Shown one piece after another: positions 1 to 8,129 of a stretch of DNA of 64,000 nucleotides; position 1 is the stretch's first letter, and every line of letters begins with the position of its first letter. The notes under the pieces are model-generated. The model worked only from the letters and a program-made list of their open reading frames with translations. It searched no databases and was not told where the DNA came from. The stretch comes from an uncultured Pirellula sp. (lineage in GTDB: Bacteria > Planctomycetota > Planctomycetia > Pirellulales > Pirellulaceae): assembly GCA_903892355.1 (NCBI GenBank), contig CAITIE010000091.1, forward strand, positions 327,532-391,531, read 5' to 3'. A program made the translations under genes and the position numbers.

Positions 1-1
1 C

Positions 2-712
2 CGCAAGGGGTTTGGGTATGGAACGCATGGCGCGATGACTCATTTTGTGAAGGTGCCGGCTCGATGCTTGCATCATGTACCAGCATCGTTACCACTGCGG
101 TACGCAGCGTTGACCGAGCCGTGTTGTGTGGCTTTTAGTGCAGTGGTCACCAATGTAAATATCTTGCCAGGCGATCGTGTGGCGGTATTGGGACCAGGAC
201 CGATCGGACTTTTGTGCGGTGCGGTTGCACGGCTTCGCGGGGCGGACGTTGCGGTGGTCGGATTGCCTCAGGATCGGGTCCGATTGGATTTGGCGAAGGA
301 GTTAGGTTGTACGCCATTGCTCAATGAAGAGCTGAAAGGATGGGCGAATGCGCGGGATGGATTGGGTTGTGATGGGGTGGTGGATGCTGCGGGGGTGTCG
401 GCAACGTTGAAGACGGCGATCGATATTGTTCGGCCGGCCGGATGGATTAGCAAGGTAGGCTGGGGGCGAGATCCACTCGGTTTCTCCATCGATCCATTGG
501 TTCAGAAGAACGTGACGTTGCAGGGTAGTTTTTCGCACACGTGGGCGATTTGGGAACGAGTCCTATCTCTTTTGGCCAGCAAGGCGATCGACGTTGAGAA
601 GGTCGTTGGCGGTGCGTGGAGTTTGGAGTCGTGGCATGATGCGTTCGAGACCATGCACTCTGGGAAAATTGCCAAGGCGGTGCTTGAGGTGCAGCCGGAC
701 ATTGCCGGCTGA
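2..712 (+). CDS. Zinc-binding alcohol/polyol dehydrogenase (MDR family), C-terminal part
   Basis: The frame is open to the left window edge, so the N-terminus is missing. The visible residues begin RKGFGYGTHGAMTHFVKVPA, which matches the end of the catalytic GroES-like domain of sorbitol/threonine-type medium-chain dehydrogenases. ALTEPCCVA follows, carrying the conserved Glu near the catalytic zinc. The Rossmann fold has the nucleotide-binding GPGPIGLL motif about 60 residues in. Its acidic segment, CDGVVDAAG, is typical of NAD(P)-dependent members. The C-terminal half (about 225 residues) is complete and ends at TGA. Substrate cannot be told from sequence; a sugar alcohol or sugar is likely for this branch. 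The next gene is about 110 bp downstream, so co-transcription is uncertain. Confidence 0.85.
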   Translation, partial: RKGFGYGTHGAMTHFVKVPARCLHHVPASLPLRYAALTEPCCVAFSAVVTNVNILPGDRVAVLGPGPIGLLCGAVARLRGADVAVVGLPQDRVRLDLAKELGCTPLLNEELKGWANARDGLGCDGVVDAAGVSATLKTAIDIVRPAGWISKVGWGRDPLGFSIDPLVQKNVTLQGSFSHTWAIWERVLSLLASKAIDVEKVVGGAWSLESWHDAFETMHSGKIAKAVLEVQPDIAG

Positions 713-821
713 GGCGACTCCGAAAACGAGTCTGTTCGTGTTTCATCCGTTTGACCAATCATCCGTTCACTTTTTTCTTTTTCTCGTTCGAATAAACTCC
801 AACTAGATCCGGTTCAAGGCG

Positions 822-1706
822 ATGACGAAGCAACGCATATTGATTCAGTTCGATACCGATCCGCAAGCGAGCGTGTTTGACGCGGTGGTTGCGGTGGATG
901 CAGGGGTTGATCATTTGTTGCAGTACAGCAACGTGAAGCCTGAGCAGGTTCGTGATTTGGTGCATGGTGCGATGTACACGCGTGGCCCGCAGGATCTTCG
1001 AAGTACGGCGATCTTTGTGGGTGGGAGCAACGTGGCTCATGGCGAGCAGATTTTTGCGATTGCCCAAGAAGCCATGTTCGATCCGTTTCGCGTGTCGGTG
1101 ATGCTCGATTGCAATGGATCCAACAGCACGGCTGCTGCGGCAGTACTGAGTGCGTCGCGGCATTTGACGTTGGAAGGATCGACTGCGTTGGTGTTGGCAG
1201 CCACGGGACCGGTGGGGCAGAGGATTTGTAGGATTCTTGCGAACGAGAAGTGCAAGGTTTACGTGTCGTCCCGTTCGATGGAACGCTCGGAGGAGACCGT
1301 GGAGCGACTGCGTGAACTGGGGGTTGATACTTCGAGGTTGGTTGCCATTTCGGCGAACGATGAGGCGTGGGTGGCCAAGTCGTTGGCGGAGTCGGAAATG
1401 GTGTTTGCGTGCGGGGCTGCTGGGGTGCGGTTGCTCCATGGGGAGCAATTGGCGGTGGCCAGCAAGCTGAAAGTCGCGATCGATTTGAACGCGGTTCCTC
1501 CGCTGGGGGTCGATGGTATTGGGTTGACCGACAAAGGTGTCGAACGTAACGGTCGTTACGATTATGGGGCTTTGGGGGTGGGTGGTCTCAAGATGAAAAT
1601 CCACAAGGCTTCGGTGGCTGCGTTGTTCGAAAGCAATGGGAAGAGGCTCGATTGCCAAGAAATGCTGGGGGTGGGACGCGATATTTTGGCCAAGGAAATG
1701 CCTTGA
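822..1706 (+). CDS. mtdB/mtdC: NAD(P)-dependent methylene-tetrahydromethanopterin dehydrogenase
   Basis: A 294-residue cytosolic enzyme, close to the usual length of MtdB/MtdC proteins, which oxidise methylene-H4MPT to methenyl-H4MPT with NAD(P)+ in formaldehyde oxidation. The N-terminal domain contains the family-type stretch ILIQFDTDPQASVFDAVVA and GSNVAHGE. The nucleotide-binding motif AATGPVGQRICRIL lies near residues 126-139, and a DLNAVPPLG segment with a GIGL turn follows near the C-terminus. Planctomycetes are known to carry H4MPT-linked C1 genes, including a distinct class called MtdC; MtdB versus MtdC cannot be decided by eye. AAGG sits just upstream of the ATG. Fae, the preceding step, is 11 kb downstream at 12359 rather than adjacent. 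Confidence 0.9.
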   Translation: MTKQRILIQFDTDPQASVFDAVVAVDAGVDHLLQYSNVKPEQVRDLVHGAMYTRGPQDLRSTAIFVGGSNVAHGEQIFAIAQEAMFDPFRVSVMLDCNGSNSTAAAAVLSASRHLTLEGSTALVLAATGPVGQRICRILANEKCKVYVSSRSMERSEETVERLRELGVDTSRLVAISANDEAWVAKSLAESEMVFACGAAGVRLLHGEQLAVASKLKVAIDLNAVPPLGVDGIGLTDKGVERNGRYDYGALGVGGLKMKIHKASVAALFESNGKRLDCQEMLGVGRDILAKEMP

Positions 1707-1723
1707 ACCGGTAAAACGCTGGT

Positions 1724-1751
1724 TTGACATGAACGGGCGATCCAATAAGAT
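1724..1751 (+). promoter_or_regulatory. Putative sigma-70 promoter for the tat genes
   Basis: A perfect TTGACA hexamer (1724-1729) is followed after 16 bases by TAAGAT (4 of 6 matches to TATAAT). It lies between the mtd stop codon and the first TatA-like gene, in the right orientation and about 65 bp before the ATG. The assignment is from consensus match only. Confidence 0.45.
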
Positions 1752-1817
1752 GGAAGGGAAGCTGTTTCTTCGAAGCGGCGACTCCCCGCCAATCCCTCCA
1801 CGTAAGAAATCAAATCC

Positions 1818-1994
1818 ATGTTTGGAATAGGCACTACGGAATTGATGATTTTCTTGGTCATTGCCATGCTACTCTTTGGCAGTGCACGGCTCCCATCGCT
1901 GATGCGGAATCTTGGGCGGAGTGCCGTCGAGTTCAAAAAGGGAATGCGGGATGATGAAGAGGAACCGACCCCTACAGACGCGAACAAGTCATAA
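1818..1994 (+). CDS. tatA: TatA/E-like twin-arginine translocase subunit, very short
   Basis: A 58-residue protein beginning MFGIGTTELMIFLVIAMLLF. One transmembrane helix (about residues 6-21) is followed by the TatA hinge FGSARLPSLMRNLG, then an amphipathic helix (RSAVEFKKGM) and a short acidic tail. This is the full TatA layout in minimal length. It forms part of the pore for export of folded proteins. The stop is 18 bp before the next TatA/B-like gene, so the two are almost certainly co-transcribed from the promoter at 1724. No tatC is visible in the window. Confidence 0.85.
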   Translation: MFGIGTTELMIFLVIAMLLFGSARLPSLMRNLGRSAVEFKKGMRDDEEEPTPTDANKS

Positions 1995-2012
1995 ACGGGG
2001 TGGGAGCGAACC

Positions 2013-2282
2013 ATGTTTGGTGGCATCGGTACCTTTGAGATGGTGGCTTTCGGCGTTTTGGCGCTGATGTTGTTTGGTTCTAGGTTGCCCGAGGTGGCTC
2101 GGAATCTTGGTGGCACCTATCGTGGTCTGAAGAAGAACGTGGACGAGTTCAAGCGGGAATTTCAGGCGGTCGAGAACTACGATCCCAAACCGAAGGCACC
2201 CAGGATTTCCGAGGAGCCGAGCACGTTGGAGACGACGGCACCCAAGTTTGTACCCCCTCCGGAAGATGACCAACCCGTCTAA
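2013..2282 (+). CDS. TatA/TatB-like translocase subunit
   Basis: An 89-residue protein with an N-terminal membrane helix (GTFEMVAFGVLALMLFGSRLP), the FGxxxLP hinge, and the amphipathic helix ARNLGGTYRGLKKNVDEFKREF. A Pro/Glu-rich tail follows. It parallels the 58-residue protein encoded immediately upstream, but its tail is longer, so it could fill the TatB role. The split into TatA and TatB is inference; bacteria with a single bifunctional TatA also exist. It ends shortly before a terminator hairpin at 2324, which closes the two-gene unit. Confidence 0.85.
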   Translation: MFGGIGTFEMVAFGVLALMLFGSRLPEVARNLGGTYRGLKKNVDEFKREFQAVENYDPKPKAPRISEEPSTLETTAPKFVPPPEDDQPV

Positions 2283-2323
2283 TCCCATTTTGTGGTTGGG
2301 TCATCTCGTTCGGGCATTTCTGG

Positions 2324-2355
2324 CCTCGGCGGATTTCTGTTGCCGAGGGTTTTTT
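2324..2355 (+). terminator. Rho-independent terminator after the tat pair
   Basis: Seven-bp arms CCTCGGC (2324-2330) and GCCGAGG (2342-2348) with an 11-base loop are followed by G and a run of six T. It lies 42 bp past the stop of the second tat gene. Confidence 0.75.
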
Positions 2356-2496
2356 CCACGATGGCGGCTCGAATTTCCAGGCTAGGAAAACTTGCCTAGT
2401 TGTTACAATATCATGCGTGTCCAGGCGGGAATCGCCTGTGGGCACGATCAAATCAATCATCCTTCCGCATTAATCCCACCCTTTGGAGTACCTGAA

Positions 2497-3750
2497 ATGA
2501 AAGCGACAGCTCGCTATTTGTTCGGTTTCGTAGCGTCGAGCGTTGGAGTGACTGGCTTGTTGGGCGGTACGGCAGCGTTGGGTGCAGAGACGGTTCGATT
2601 AGGGGATCCAGCGTTGACCAGTGGAATTTCTGGTGCTGGTCCATTGACCGTGGCTGACATTAAGAAGTATTTGGAAAACCCTGCCAATCACTTGGAGCTG
2701 GCGGTCGAGTTGCCTGATGGGTTGTCCGCGGGCAAGGAAGCGATCTACATTCCGAGCGACAATCCGTTGACGCGTGCAAAGATCGAGCTGGGGCGGCAGT
2801 TGTATTTTGATCGTCGATTGTCGAAGGATGCGACGGTAAGTTGTGCCGACTGCCATAGTCCCTCGGCTGGTTACGGGGCCAACACTCAGTTTGGAGTTGG
2901 AGTCAAGGGCCAAACGGGGAACCGCAATTCACCGACATCGTTCAATCGGATATTGAGCAAGGCGCAGTTTTGGGATGGTCGAGCTGGGAGTTTGGAGGCT
3001 CAAGCGGTTGGACCGATTGCCAATCCGATTGAGATGGGGAACACCCATGATGCAGTCGTAAAATTTGTTGGAGCGAACGAAGGGTATCGCTTGCAGTTCG
3101 CGAAGGTGTTTGGTGGGACTCCGAACATCGATCAGGTGGGCAAAGCGATTGCGGCGTTCGAGCGAAGCATCGTGACCGGATCGAGTCCGTATGACTACTA
3201 CGAGCCCCTTCGCAAGTTCGAAGAAGCGTTTGAGGAAGAAATCGCCGACTTGGACAGTTTCAAGACCGATGACGCCGAGAACTTCGAGAAGTACACCGCG
3301 CTCAAGAAGCTGAGTGAATCTCATCCGATGAACGACTCGGCCAAGCGTGGTCGCGATTTGTTCTTCAGTGCCAAGTCGAACTGTTCCGCGTGCCATGTTG
3401 GGGCGAATTTCACCGATGAGCAGTACCACAATCTCGGGGTAGGCATGGAGGCGGCCAAGCCGGATTTGGGGCGTTACGAGCAGACCAAGCAGGAGAAGGA
3501 CAAGGGGGCGTTCAAGACCCCGACGCTTCGCAACATTGAGTTCAATGCGCCATATATGCACGACGGTAGCCAGAAGACCTTGGAAGAAGTCGTTGAGTGG
3601 TATGCCAAGGGTGGGCATCCCAATCCGCATTTGAGCGACAAGATCAAGAAATTGGACTTGAGCGAGCAAGACAAAGCCGACTTGGTAGCGTTCATGAAGG
3701 CATTGAGCGGGCCGTTGCCTAAAGTCAACGAGTCGCGATTGCCCCAGTAG
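2497..3750 (+). CDS. Dihaem cytochrome c peroxidase (CcpA/MauG family)
   Basis: The ATG at 2497 gives a signal peptide (MKATARYLFGFVASSVGVTG, then a cleavage-like ALGA); the frame extends upstream to a TTG at 2392, but that would bury the signal. The mature protein (about 390 residues) carries two CxxCH haem sites, SCADCH and NCSACH, the pattern of bacterial dihaem peroxidases that reduce H2O2 in the periplasm using cytochrome c. Family-type segments include LGRQLYFDRRLS after residue 90, RNSPTSFNR, FWDGRAGSLEAQA and KTPTLRNIEFNAPYMHDG near the C-terminus. A bidirectional terminator follows at 3814. Confidence 0.93.
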   Translation: MKATARYLFGFVASSVGVTGLLGGTAALGAETVRLGDPALTSGISGAGPLTVADIKKYLENPANHLELAVELPDGLSAGKEAIYIPSDNPLTRAKIELGRQLYFDRRLSKDATVSCADCHSPSAGYGANTQFGVGVKGQTGNRNSPTSFNRILSKAQFWDGRAGSLEAQAVGPIANPIEMGNTHDAVVKFVGANEGYRLQFAKVFGGTPNIDQVGKAIAAFERSIVTGSSPYDYYEPLRKFEEAFEEEIADLDSFKTDDAENFEKYTALKKLSESHPMNDSAKRGRDLFFSAKSNCSACHVGANFTDEQYHNLGVGMEAAKPDLGRYEQTKQEKDKGAFKTPTLRNIEFNAPYMHDGSQKTLEEVVEWYAKGGHPNPHLSDKIKKLDLSEQDKADLVAFMKALSGPLPKVNESRLPQ

Positions 3751-3813
3751 TTGCGAACGATGGCAGGGGGCACATCGTGTTCGCCGCCTGTATTTGCAAG
3801 GCTATAAATAGAA

Positions 3814-3847
3814 AAAATCGGCCCGCCATTTCTGACGGGCCGATTTT
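3814..3847. terminator. Bidirectional terminator between convergent genes
   Basis: Perfect 12-bp arms AAAATCGGCCCG (3814-3825) and CGGGCCGATTTT (3836-3847) flank a 10-base loop. T-runs lie on the outer side of both strands, so it can stop the peroxidase transcript (+) and the Cys-rich gene transcript (-). Confidence 0.85.
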
Positions 3848-3889
3848 CTTTTTTCGCTCGTATCTGAACCCTAGCGGTCCAAGTCGTGA

Positions 3890-4693
3890 TTAACGAACTC
3901 GGGTGCTGCTAGCTTGAATGACACGGCGATTGGTGTTCATGTAAGCGTGTGGATCGACCACTGGAGCTGGAGCGGCAGCAGGAGCAGCAGGAGCTACTGT
4001 GGTGCTTCCGCAAGAGCTGCAACCAGCTGGAGCTGCGTCGCAAGCGATCGAATCACATCCGCCCTTGTGCTTGAAAATCTTGCTGAGCAAGCCAGCATGA
4101 CGCTTCTTCAGGCCACAGCCGCTGTCGCAAGCTGGAGCTGCACATGGATCACAAGCAGCGATTTCAGCGCCGCAGGTTGGGCCGTTTCCGCAAGGAGCAG
4201 CGATTTCAGCACCGCAGGTTGGGCCAGCGCCACATCCAGCGATTTCAGCGCCGCAGGATGGGCCAGCGCCACAACCCGAATCGCATCCACGAGCCTTCAG
4301 AGCAGCGAACTTGCCCTTGATGTGAGCGCCGATGTTGGCCTTAGCATTGTGCAGTTTGCACTTCAGGCCCTTGAGCTTGTCAAGAACTGGAGTGCGGCAC
4401 ACAGGGCCACAACCACTTTCAACGCCGCAGCTTGGGCCAGCAGCAGCTGCACATGGGTCGCATGCTGGAGCAGCGATTTCCGCTCCGCATGTTGGACCTT
4501 GTCCGCAGCCGTTTCCGCATGGAGCAGCCATTTCAGCTCCACACGATGGATCAGCAACGGTGGTATCGCAGCAGGAGCTAGCAGCTCCGCAACCATGACC
4601 ACCCATAAGTCGATGCAACAGGTCGCCGCCGAAGCTTTGTCCGCAAAGGCTAGCACCCAAAACCATCGATCCAACAAGAATGTTCCACTTCAT
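3890..4693 (-). CDS. Secreted Cys-rich repeat protein, unknown function
   Basis: The start is taken at ATG 4693 because it begins a clean signal peptide (MKWNILVGSMVLGASLCGQS) with GGGAGA just upstream; a longer in-frame start at 4735 is possible. The mature part (about 245 residues) is made of repeats containing PTCGAEIA or PSCGAEIA, often with CGNG or CDPCAA linkers, and many paired cysteines. In the middle and near the C-terminus are Lys/His-rich segments (LKCKLHNAKANIGAHIKG and KKRHAGLLSKIFKHKGG). The cysteines suggest a disulfide-linked or metal-binding envelope protein. I recognise no named family. It is convergent with the peroxidase gene. Confidence 0.75.
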   Translation of the reverse strand: MKWNILVGSMVLGASLCGQSFGGDLLHRLMGGHGCGAASSCCDTTVADPSCGAEMAAPCGNGCGQGPTCGAEIAAPACDPCAAAAGPSCGVESGCGPVCRTPVLDKLKGLKCKLHNAKANIGAHIKGKFAALKARGCDSGCGAGPSCGAEIAGCGAGPTCGAEIAAPCGNGPTCGAEIAACDPCAAPACDSGCGLKKRHAGLLSKIFKHKGGCDSIACDAAPAGCSSCGSTTVAPAAPAAAPAPVVDPHAYMNTNRRVIQASSTRVR

Positions 4694-5339
4694 CGAACCA
4701 AATCTCCCTATGTACATTGGGTCACTGACCGTCACTCTGCATCAATCGAACCATGGTGGAGTTGAGACCGATTTCGGCGCACGAAGTCGCCGCCGAAATC
4801 GCCCTCTACGGCGTGGCTGTTGAGCACCTTGTTGAAAGTGCTCCTGTGACTTCGTAAGCCCCATTTCCACGGTTGAACTCTTCCTACGTTGAGTTTCAAC
4901 CTACCATGGCTGATGACGTCCCTCCGGCCCCTCAGCACAGAGGAGTTGAGAGACGGCTGCCGGCCGGGCCATCCATTGGCCCGATCAGTTCTGGGTCACC
5001 GGCAATTTTGCTCTGCATCTGGCACTTGGCTACACTTGTAACCGAGGTAAGATGCGTTGGCATGCGAACGTATCGGCCGACTGGTGAAATTGGCTTGAGC
5101 ATCCACCGTCATTTTTCAAAAAATGCAGCCTATCAATAACTTACGTCAACTTTGCGGGTTGGACACCGTGGCTGGACTATGACGGTTGCTCCATCGCAAA
5201 GTCTTCCTAAGTTACCAACGTTGCAGGATCATTCTGCGGCATCCGCAAAGTTGCCCCAGCTTATGGGAGGCTGCTCTCTGCCGAGCAGAGCCCGGTGGAC
5301 CTTTGCGGTGCGGTTCCAAACGAGGGAGTACCAGAGAGC
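4694..5339. other. Divergent intergenic region, no gene seen
   Basis: About 645 bp between the divergent Cys-rich gene and the glycosyltransferase gene. Short open frames here have no family resemblance and no good ribosome sites. A small hairpin (CGGGCCA at 4965-4971, TGGCCCG at 4977-4983, 5-base loop) is present without a T-run. Promoters for both flanking genes must lie here, but none could be picked with confidence. Confidence 0.5.
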
Positions 5340-6629
5340 GTGAAGATTGCATACTTGACTGCGGGCGCGGCGGGAATGTTTTGCGGTTCCTGCATGAACG
5401 ACAACGCGGTAGCCCGCGCACTCAATCGGCTCGGACATGACTGTGTGCTCGTACCGGTCTATACTCCAATTCGAACCGACGAAGAAGACGTCAGTGTTGA
5501 TAAAGTCTTCCTGGGTGGGGTCAATGTCTACCTGCAGCAGAAGTTGAGCTGGTTTGGCAAGCTCCCTCGTTCCATCGATGCGTTTCTGAACGCACCTTGG
5601 TTGATCCGATGGTTGACTAAGAACGCGGGCAAAACATCCCCGAAGCTTTTAGGGGCATTAGCGGTGTCGATGCTGGAGGGGTATCGAGGGCAGCAGCATA
5701 AAGAGTTCGAACGCTTGGTGGCTTGGTTGAAGAGCGACATCAAGCCGGACCGAGTGCTGTTCACCAACCTTTTGATCGGGGGCTGCATCCCCCAATTGCG
5801 GGAGTCGCTCCATGCCGATGTTTTTGTCACGCTGCAGGGAGATGACATCTTTTTGGATTCGCTTCCCAACGCGAATCGGAAGCGATGCATTGATTTGATG
5901 CGGGGCTTGGTTCCGGAGGTGGCAGGGTTTGTCGTCCATTCGAAGGCGTACGGAGCGAAGATGGGTGCGTTGCTCGGTATCCCGCACGAGAATATCCACG
6001 TTGTTCCGCTCGGGATTGCTGCGAGTGATTTCTCGACTTGGGGAGCACGAGAGCCTGTCGGGATCAAGCGGGGTAGACCTCCGTCGTACACGATTGGTTA
6101 TTTGGCGCGGATGGCTCCCGAGAAAGGGTTGCATCAGCTCGTGGATGCGTTTATCGCACTGTGCCAGCGAAGGCCGGATATTCGTTACGTGTTGCGGCTG
6201 GCGGGTTGGATGGGTCCACAGCATCAGGCCTTTTGGGCTGAGCAGCAACGAAAGTTGAAAGCTGCGGGACTCGATGGCCGTTGGGATTATTCTGGAGCCG
6301 TGGATCGTACTGGGAAGATGGAATTTCTGTCATCCCTCGATTTGTTCTGCGTGCCCACGACCTACGCGGAACCGAAGGGATTGTTTTTACTCGAGGCTGC
6401 TGCTCTCGGGCTCAAGTATGTGGCTCCAGATCATGGCGCCTTTCCCGAGCTTCATCAGAGGCTGCAGCATGGATGGCTTTACCAGCATGATTCTATGTCG
6501 GACTTAATCGGGACCTTGGAGCGAGCCTGCGACGCACGGCCCACGCGGGAGAGTCCCAGCGAAAGCACTTTGCGAGAAATCGACATTGAAACTCACGCAG
6601 AAAGGCTTTGGCGGGTACTGAACGCGTAG
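5340..6629 (+). CDS. Glycosyltransferase family 4 (GT-B fold)
   Basis: The GTG at 5340 is chosen because translation then begins VKIAYLTAGAAGMFCGSCMN, the usual N-terminus of GT4 enzymes, with GGGAG upstream; the frame is open further upstream to 5295. The product is about 429 residues. The N-terminal Rossmann domain contains the Gly-rich GAAGMFCGSC loop and NDNAVARAL. The C-terminal domain starts near YTIGYLARMAPEKGLHQLVDA and has the donor-site motif EPKGLFLLEAAALG, equivalent to the EPFGLxxLEAMA motif of GT4 (retaining, nucleotide-sugar dependent). Acceptor is unknown; cell-surface or exported glycan is likely. Cytosolic. Confidence 0.85.
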   Translation: MKIAYLTAGAAGMFCGSCMNDNAVARALNRLGHDCVLVPVYTPIRTDEEDVSVDKVFLGGVNVYLQQKLSWFGKLPRSIDAFLNAPWLIRWLTKNAGKTSPKLLGALAVSMLEGYRGQQHKEFERLVAWLKSDIKPDRVLFTNLLIGGCIPQLRESLHADVFVTLQGDDIFLDSLPNANRKRCIDLMRGLVPEVAGFVVHSKAYGAKMGALLGIPHENIHVVPLGIAASDFSTWGAREPVGIKRGRPPSYTIGYLARMAPEKGLHQLVDAFIALCQRRPDIRYVLRLAGWMGPQHQAFWAEQQRKLKAAGLDGRWDYSGAVDRTGKMEFLSSLDLFCVPTTYAEPKGLFLLEAAALGLKYVAPDHGAFPELHQRLQHGWLYQHDSMSDLIGTLERACDARPTRESPSESTLREIDIETHAERLWRVLNA

Positions 6630-6793
6630 CGAACTTCTCAAATACCGCTGATAGCAACCGACGTTCCCCAACTGTTCGGCGATCGCAAATGGGGCCATAA
6701 TGCGAGAACTCCGGTGGCGATACTGGAGCGATCCAAGTTGAAATGCGGTATGTTGTGAACTATGCGCGGATACGCCTTCAAACCACTAGCCAT

Positions 6794-6838
6794 TTTCAAC
6801 CTGCTAGCTTTCAACCTGTTAACTTTCAACCCATTAAC
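6794..6838. repeat. 15-bp tandem repeat, three copies
   Basis: Units TTTCAACCTGCTAGC, TTTCAACCTGTTAAC and TTTCAACCCATTAAC lie head to tail immediately upstream of the gene starting at 6856. The first half of each unit is invariant and the second half diverges. Confidence 0.85.
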
Positions 6839-6855
6839 ACAGAGCAATCAAAGCG

Positions 6856-7977
6856 ATGGACATAAAATTATCTTGGGGGCGGTCAGTCATGAACGGGGCG
6901 CTCTTGGCGTCTTTGGTTTTGGGGACCCCAACGCGGTTGTTGGCAGATACCAATGCGGAAAAACTAGGAACGCTTCGAACCATCCGCCCCAATAACGATA
7001 CCGATGTGAAGACTGCTTCGTCGGTGGTGAAGCAGTTGTCGGAGAGTAGCGATGTTGGGTTGATCGATGTGCTCAAGTCCATGAAGGGGGCTTCTCCGCT
7101 CGGAAAGAATTGGTTGTTGGGACTTGCAAACTCGCTGCATCGAAAATCCCCGGAATCGAAAAATGATTCCTTGAGGGCCTTCCTTATGGATGCCTCGCAA
7201 GATTCTGAAGCGCGGTACACGGTCTTTCGTTGGTTGACCGACAACGATGCCGAGTTGAAGGCGAAGATGCTTGACGGAATGCTTCAGGATTCAAGTCCGG
7301 AACTCCGATTTGAAGCAGTCGCCAAGGTTCTTAATTCGTCCGAGAACTTGGAGACGGGTGTGCTGCAGTCGTTGCTCGATGCATCGCGACAACCAGAGCA
7401 AGTCGTCGCGATCATTGGACGACTGGGGAAGCAAGGAGTAACGGTCAACCAGTCTAAGCATTTTGGGTTCCTGGATACGTGGAATTTGATCGGTCCGTTC
7501 GACAATGTCGGCAGCAAGAGTTTTGATAAAGAGTATGCCGTGGAGTCGGACTATGCCGCAGGAAAGAGTCTTTCCGGGGGATACGACGGTAAGTCAGGGG
7601 CTGTGCAATGGGTTTCGGAGACAACGGCTGATCCAGAGGGGGTTGTGGACCTGGCCAAGGTTTTCAATAACGAAAAAGGGTGCATCGTGTACGGCGTTGC
7701 AACGGTGGAGCTACCCGCCGATATCGACTGCGAAATTCGGGTTGGATGCATCAATGCGCAGAAGGTTTGGGTGAATGGAAAGCTCGTGATTGCGAACGAG
7801 GTTTACCACACCGGTATGCAGATCGACCAGTATGTTGCTCCGGTCAAACTGCGAGCTGGGACCAACCAAATCTTGATCAAGGTTTGTCAGAATGAGCAGA
7901 AAGAAGCTTGGGCGCAACGGTATGTTTTTCAAGCCCGCCTCTGTGATTCGACCGGAAAAGCGATTTCGACGAAGTAA
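6856..7977 (+). CDS. Secreted protein with a C-terminal beta-sandwich-like domain
   Basis: A 373-residue protein with a signal peptide. The start at 6856 adds a charged MDIKLSWGRSV leader; a second ATG at 6889 (MNGALLASLVLGTPTRLLA) has a G-rich ribosome site and is an equal candidate. Residues about 30-200 look helical, with repeated LxxxL patterns that resemble HEAT-type repeats. From about residue 205 (NLIGPFDNVG) the protein resembles the PA14/galactose-binding-like modules common in planctomycete secreted proteins, with KVWVNGKLV and KLRAGTNQILIKV near the end. Function unknown; glycan or ligand binding is inferred. It precedes a PQQ-type propeller gene. Confidence 0.75.
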   Translation: MDIKLSWGRSVMNGALLASLVLGTPTRLLADTNAEKLGTLRTIRPNNDTDVKTASSVVKQLSESSDVGLIDVLKSMKGASPLGKNWLLGLANSLHRKSPESKNDSLRAFLMDASQDSEARYTVFRWLTDNDAELKAKMLDGMLQDSSPELRFEAVAKVLNSSENLETGVLQSLLDASRQPEQVVAIIGRLGKQGVTVNQSKHFGFLDTWNLIGPFDNVGSKSFDKEYAVESDYAAGKSLSGGYDGKSGAVQWVSETTADPEGVVDLAKVFNNEKGCIVYGVATVELPADIDCEIRVGCINAQKVWVNGKLVIANEVYHTGMQIDQYVAPVKLRAGTNQILIKVCQNEQKEAWAQRYVFQARLCDSTGKAISTK

Positions 7978-7994
7978 GCGATTTCGACGAAGTA
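7959..7994. repeat. Perfect 18-bp tandem duplication over a stop codon
   Basis: AGCGATTTCGACGAAGTA occurs at 7959-7976 and again at 7977-7994. The stop codon of the upstream gene (TAA, 7975-7977) is formed across the junction. Without the second copy the frame would end at TAG in the same place. Confidence 0.9.
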
Positions 7995-8129
7995 GTCGAA
8001 CGATTTTTAATGATGATTCCACTGGTTTGCTCCACGTGTCGCCACGGGGGCGAGCACTCAACATCCTCCAATCCTGAACCAAAAACTCAATCAAGAAGTT
8101 TGGCCATGACCAAGCCTGGAAAGTTCATT

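Noticed and set aside
759..1745. 328-codon minus-strand frame over the methylene-H4MPT dehydrogenase
   Set aside because: Arg/His-rich composition typical of antisense frames; the plus-strand enzyme is clear.
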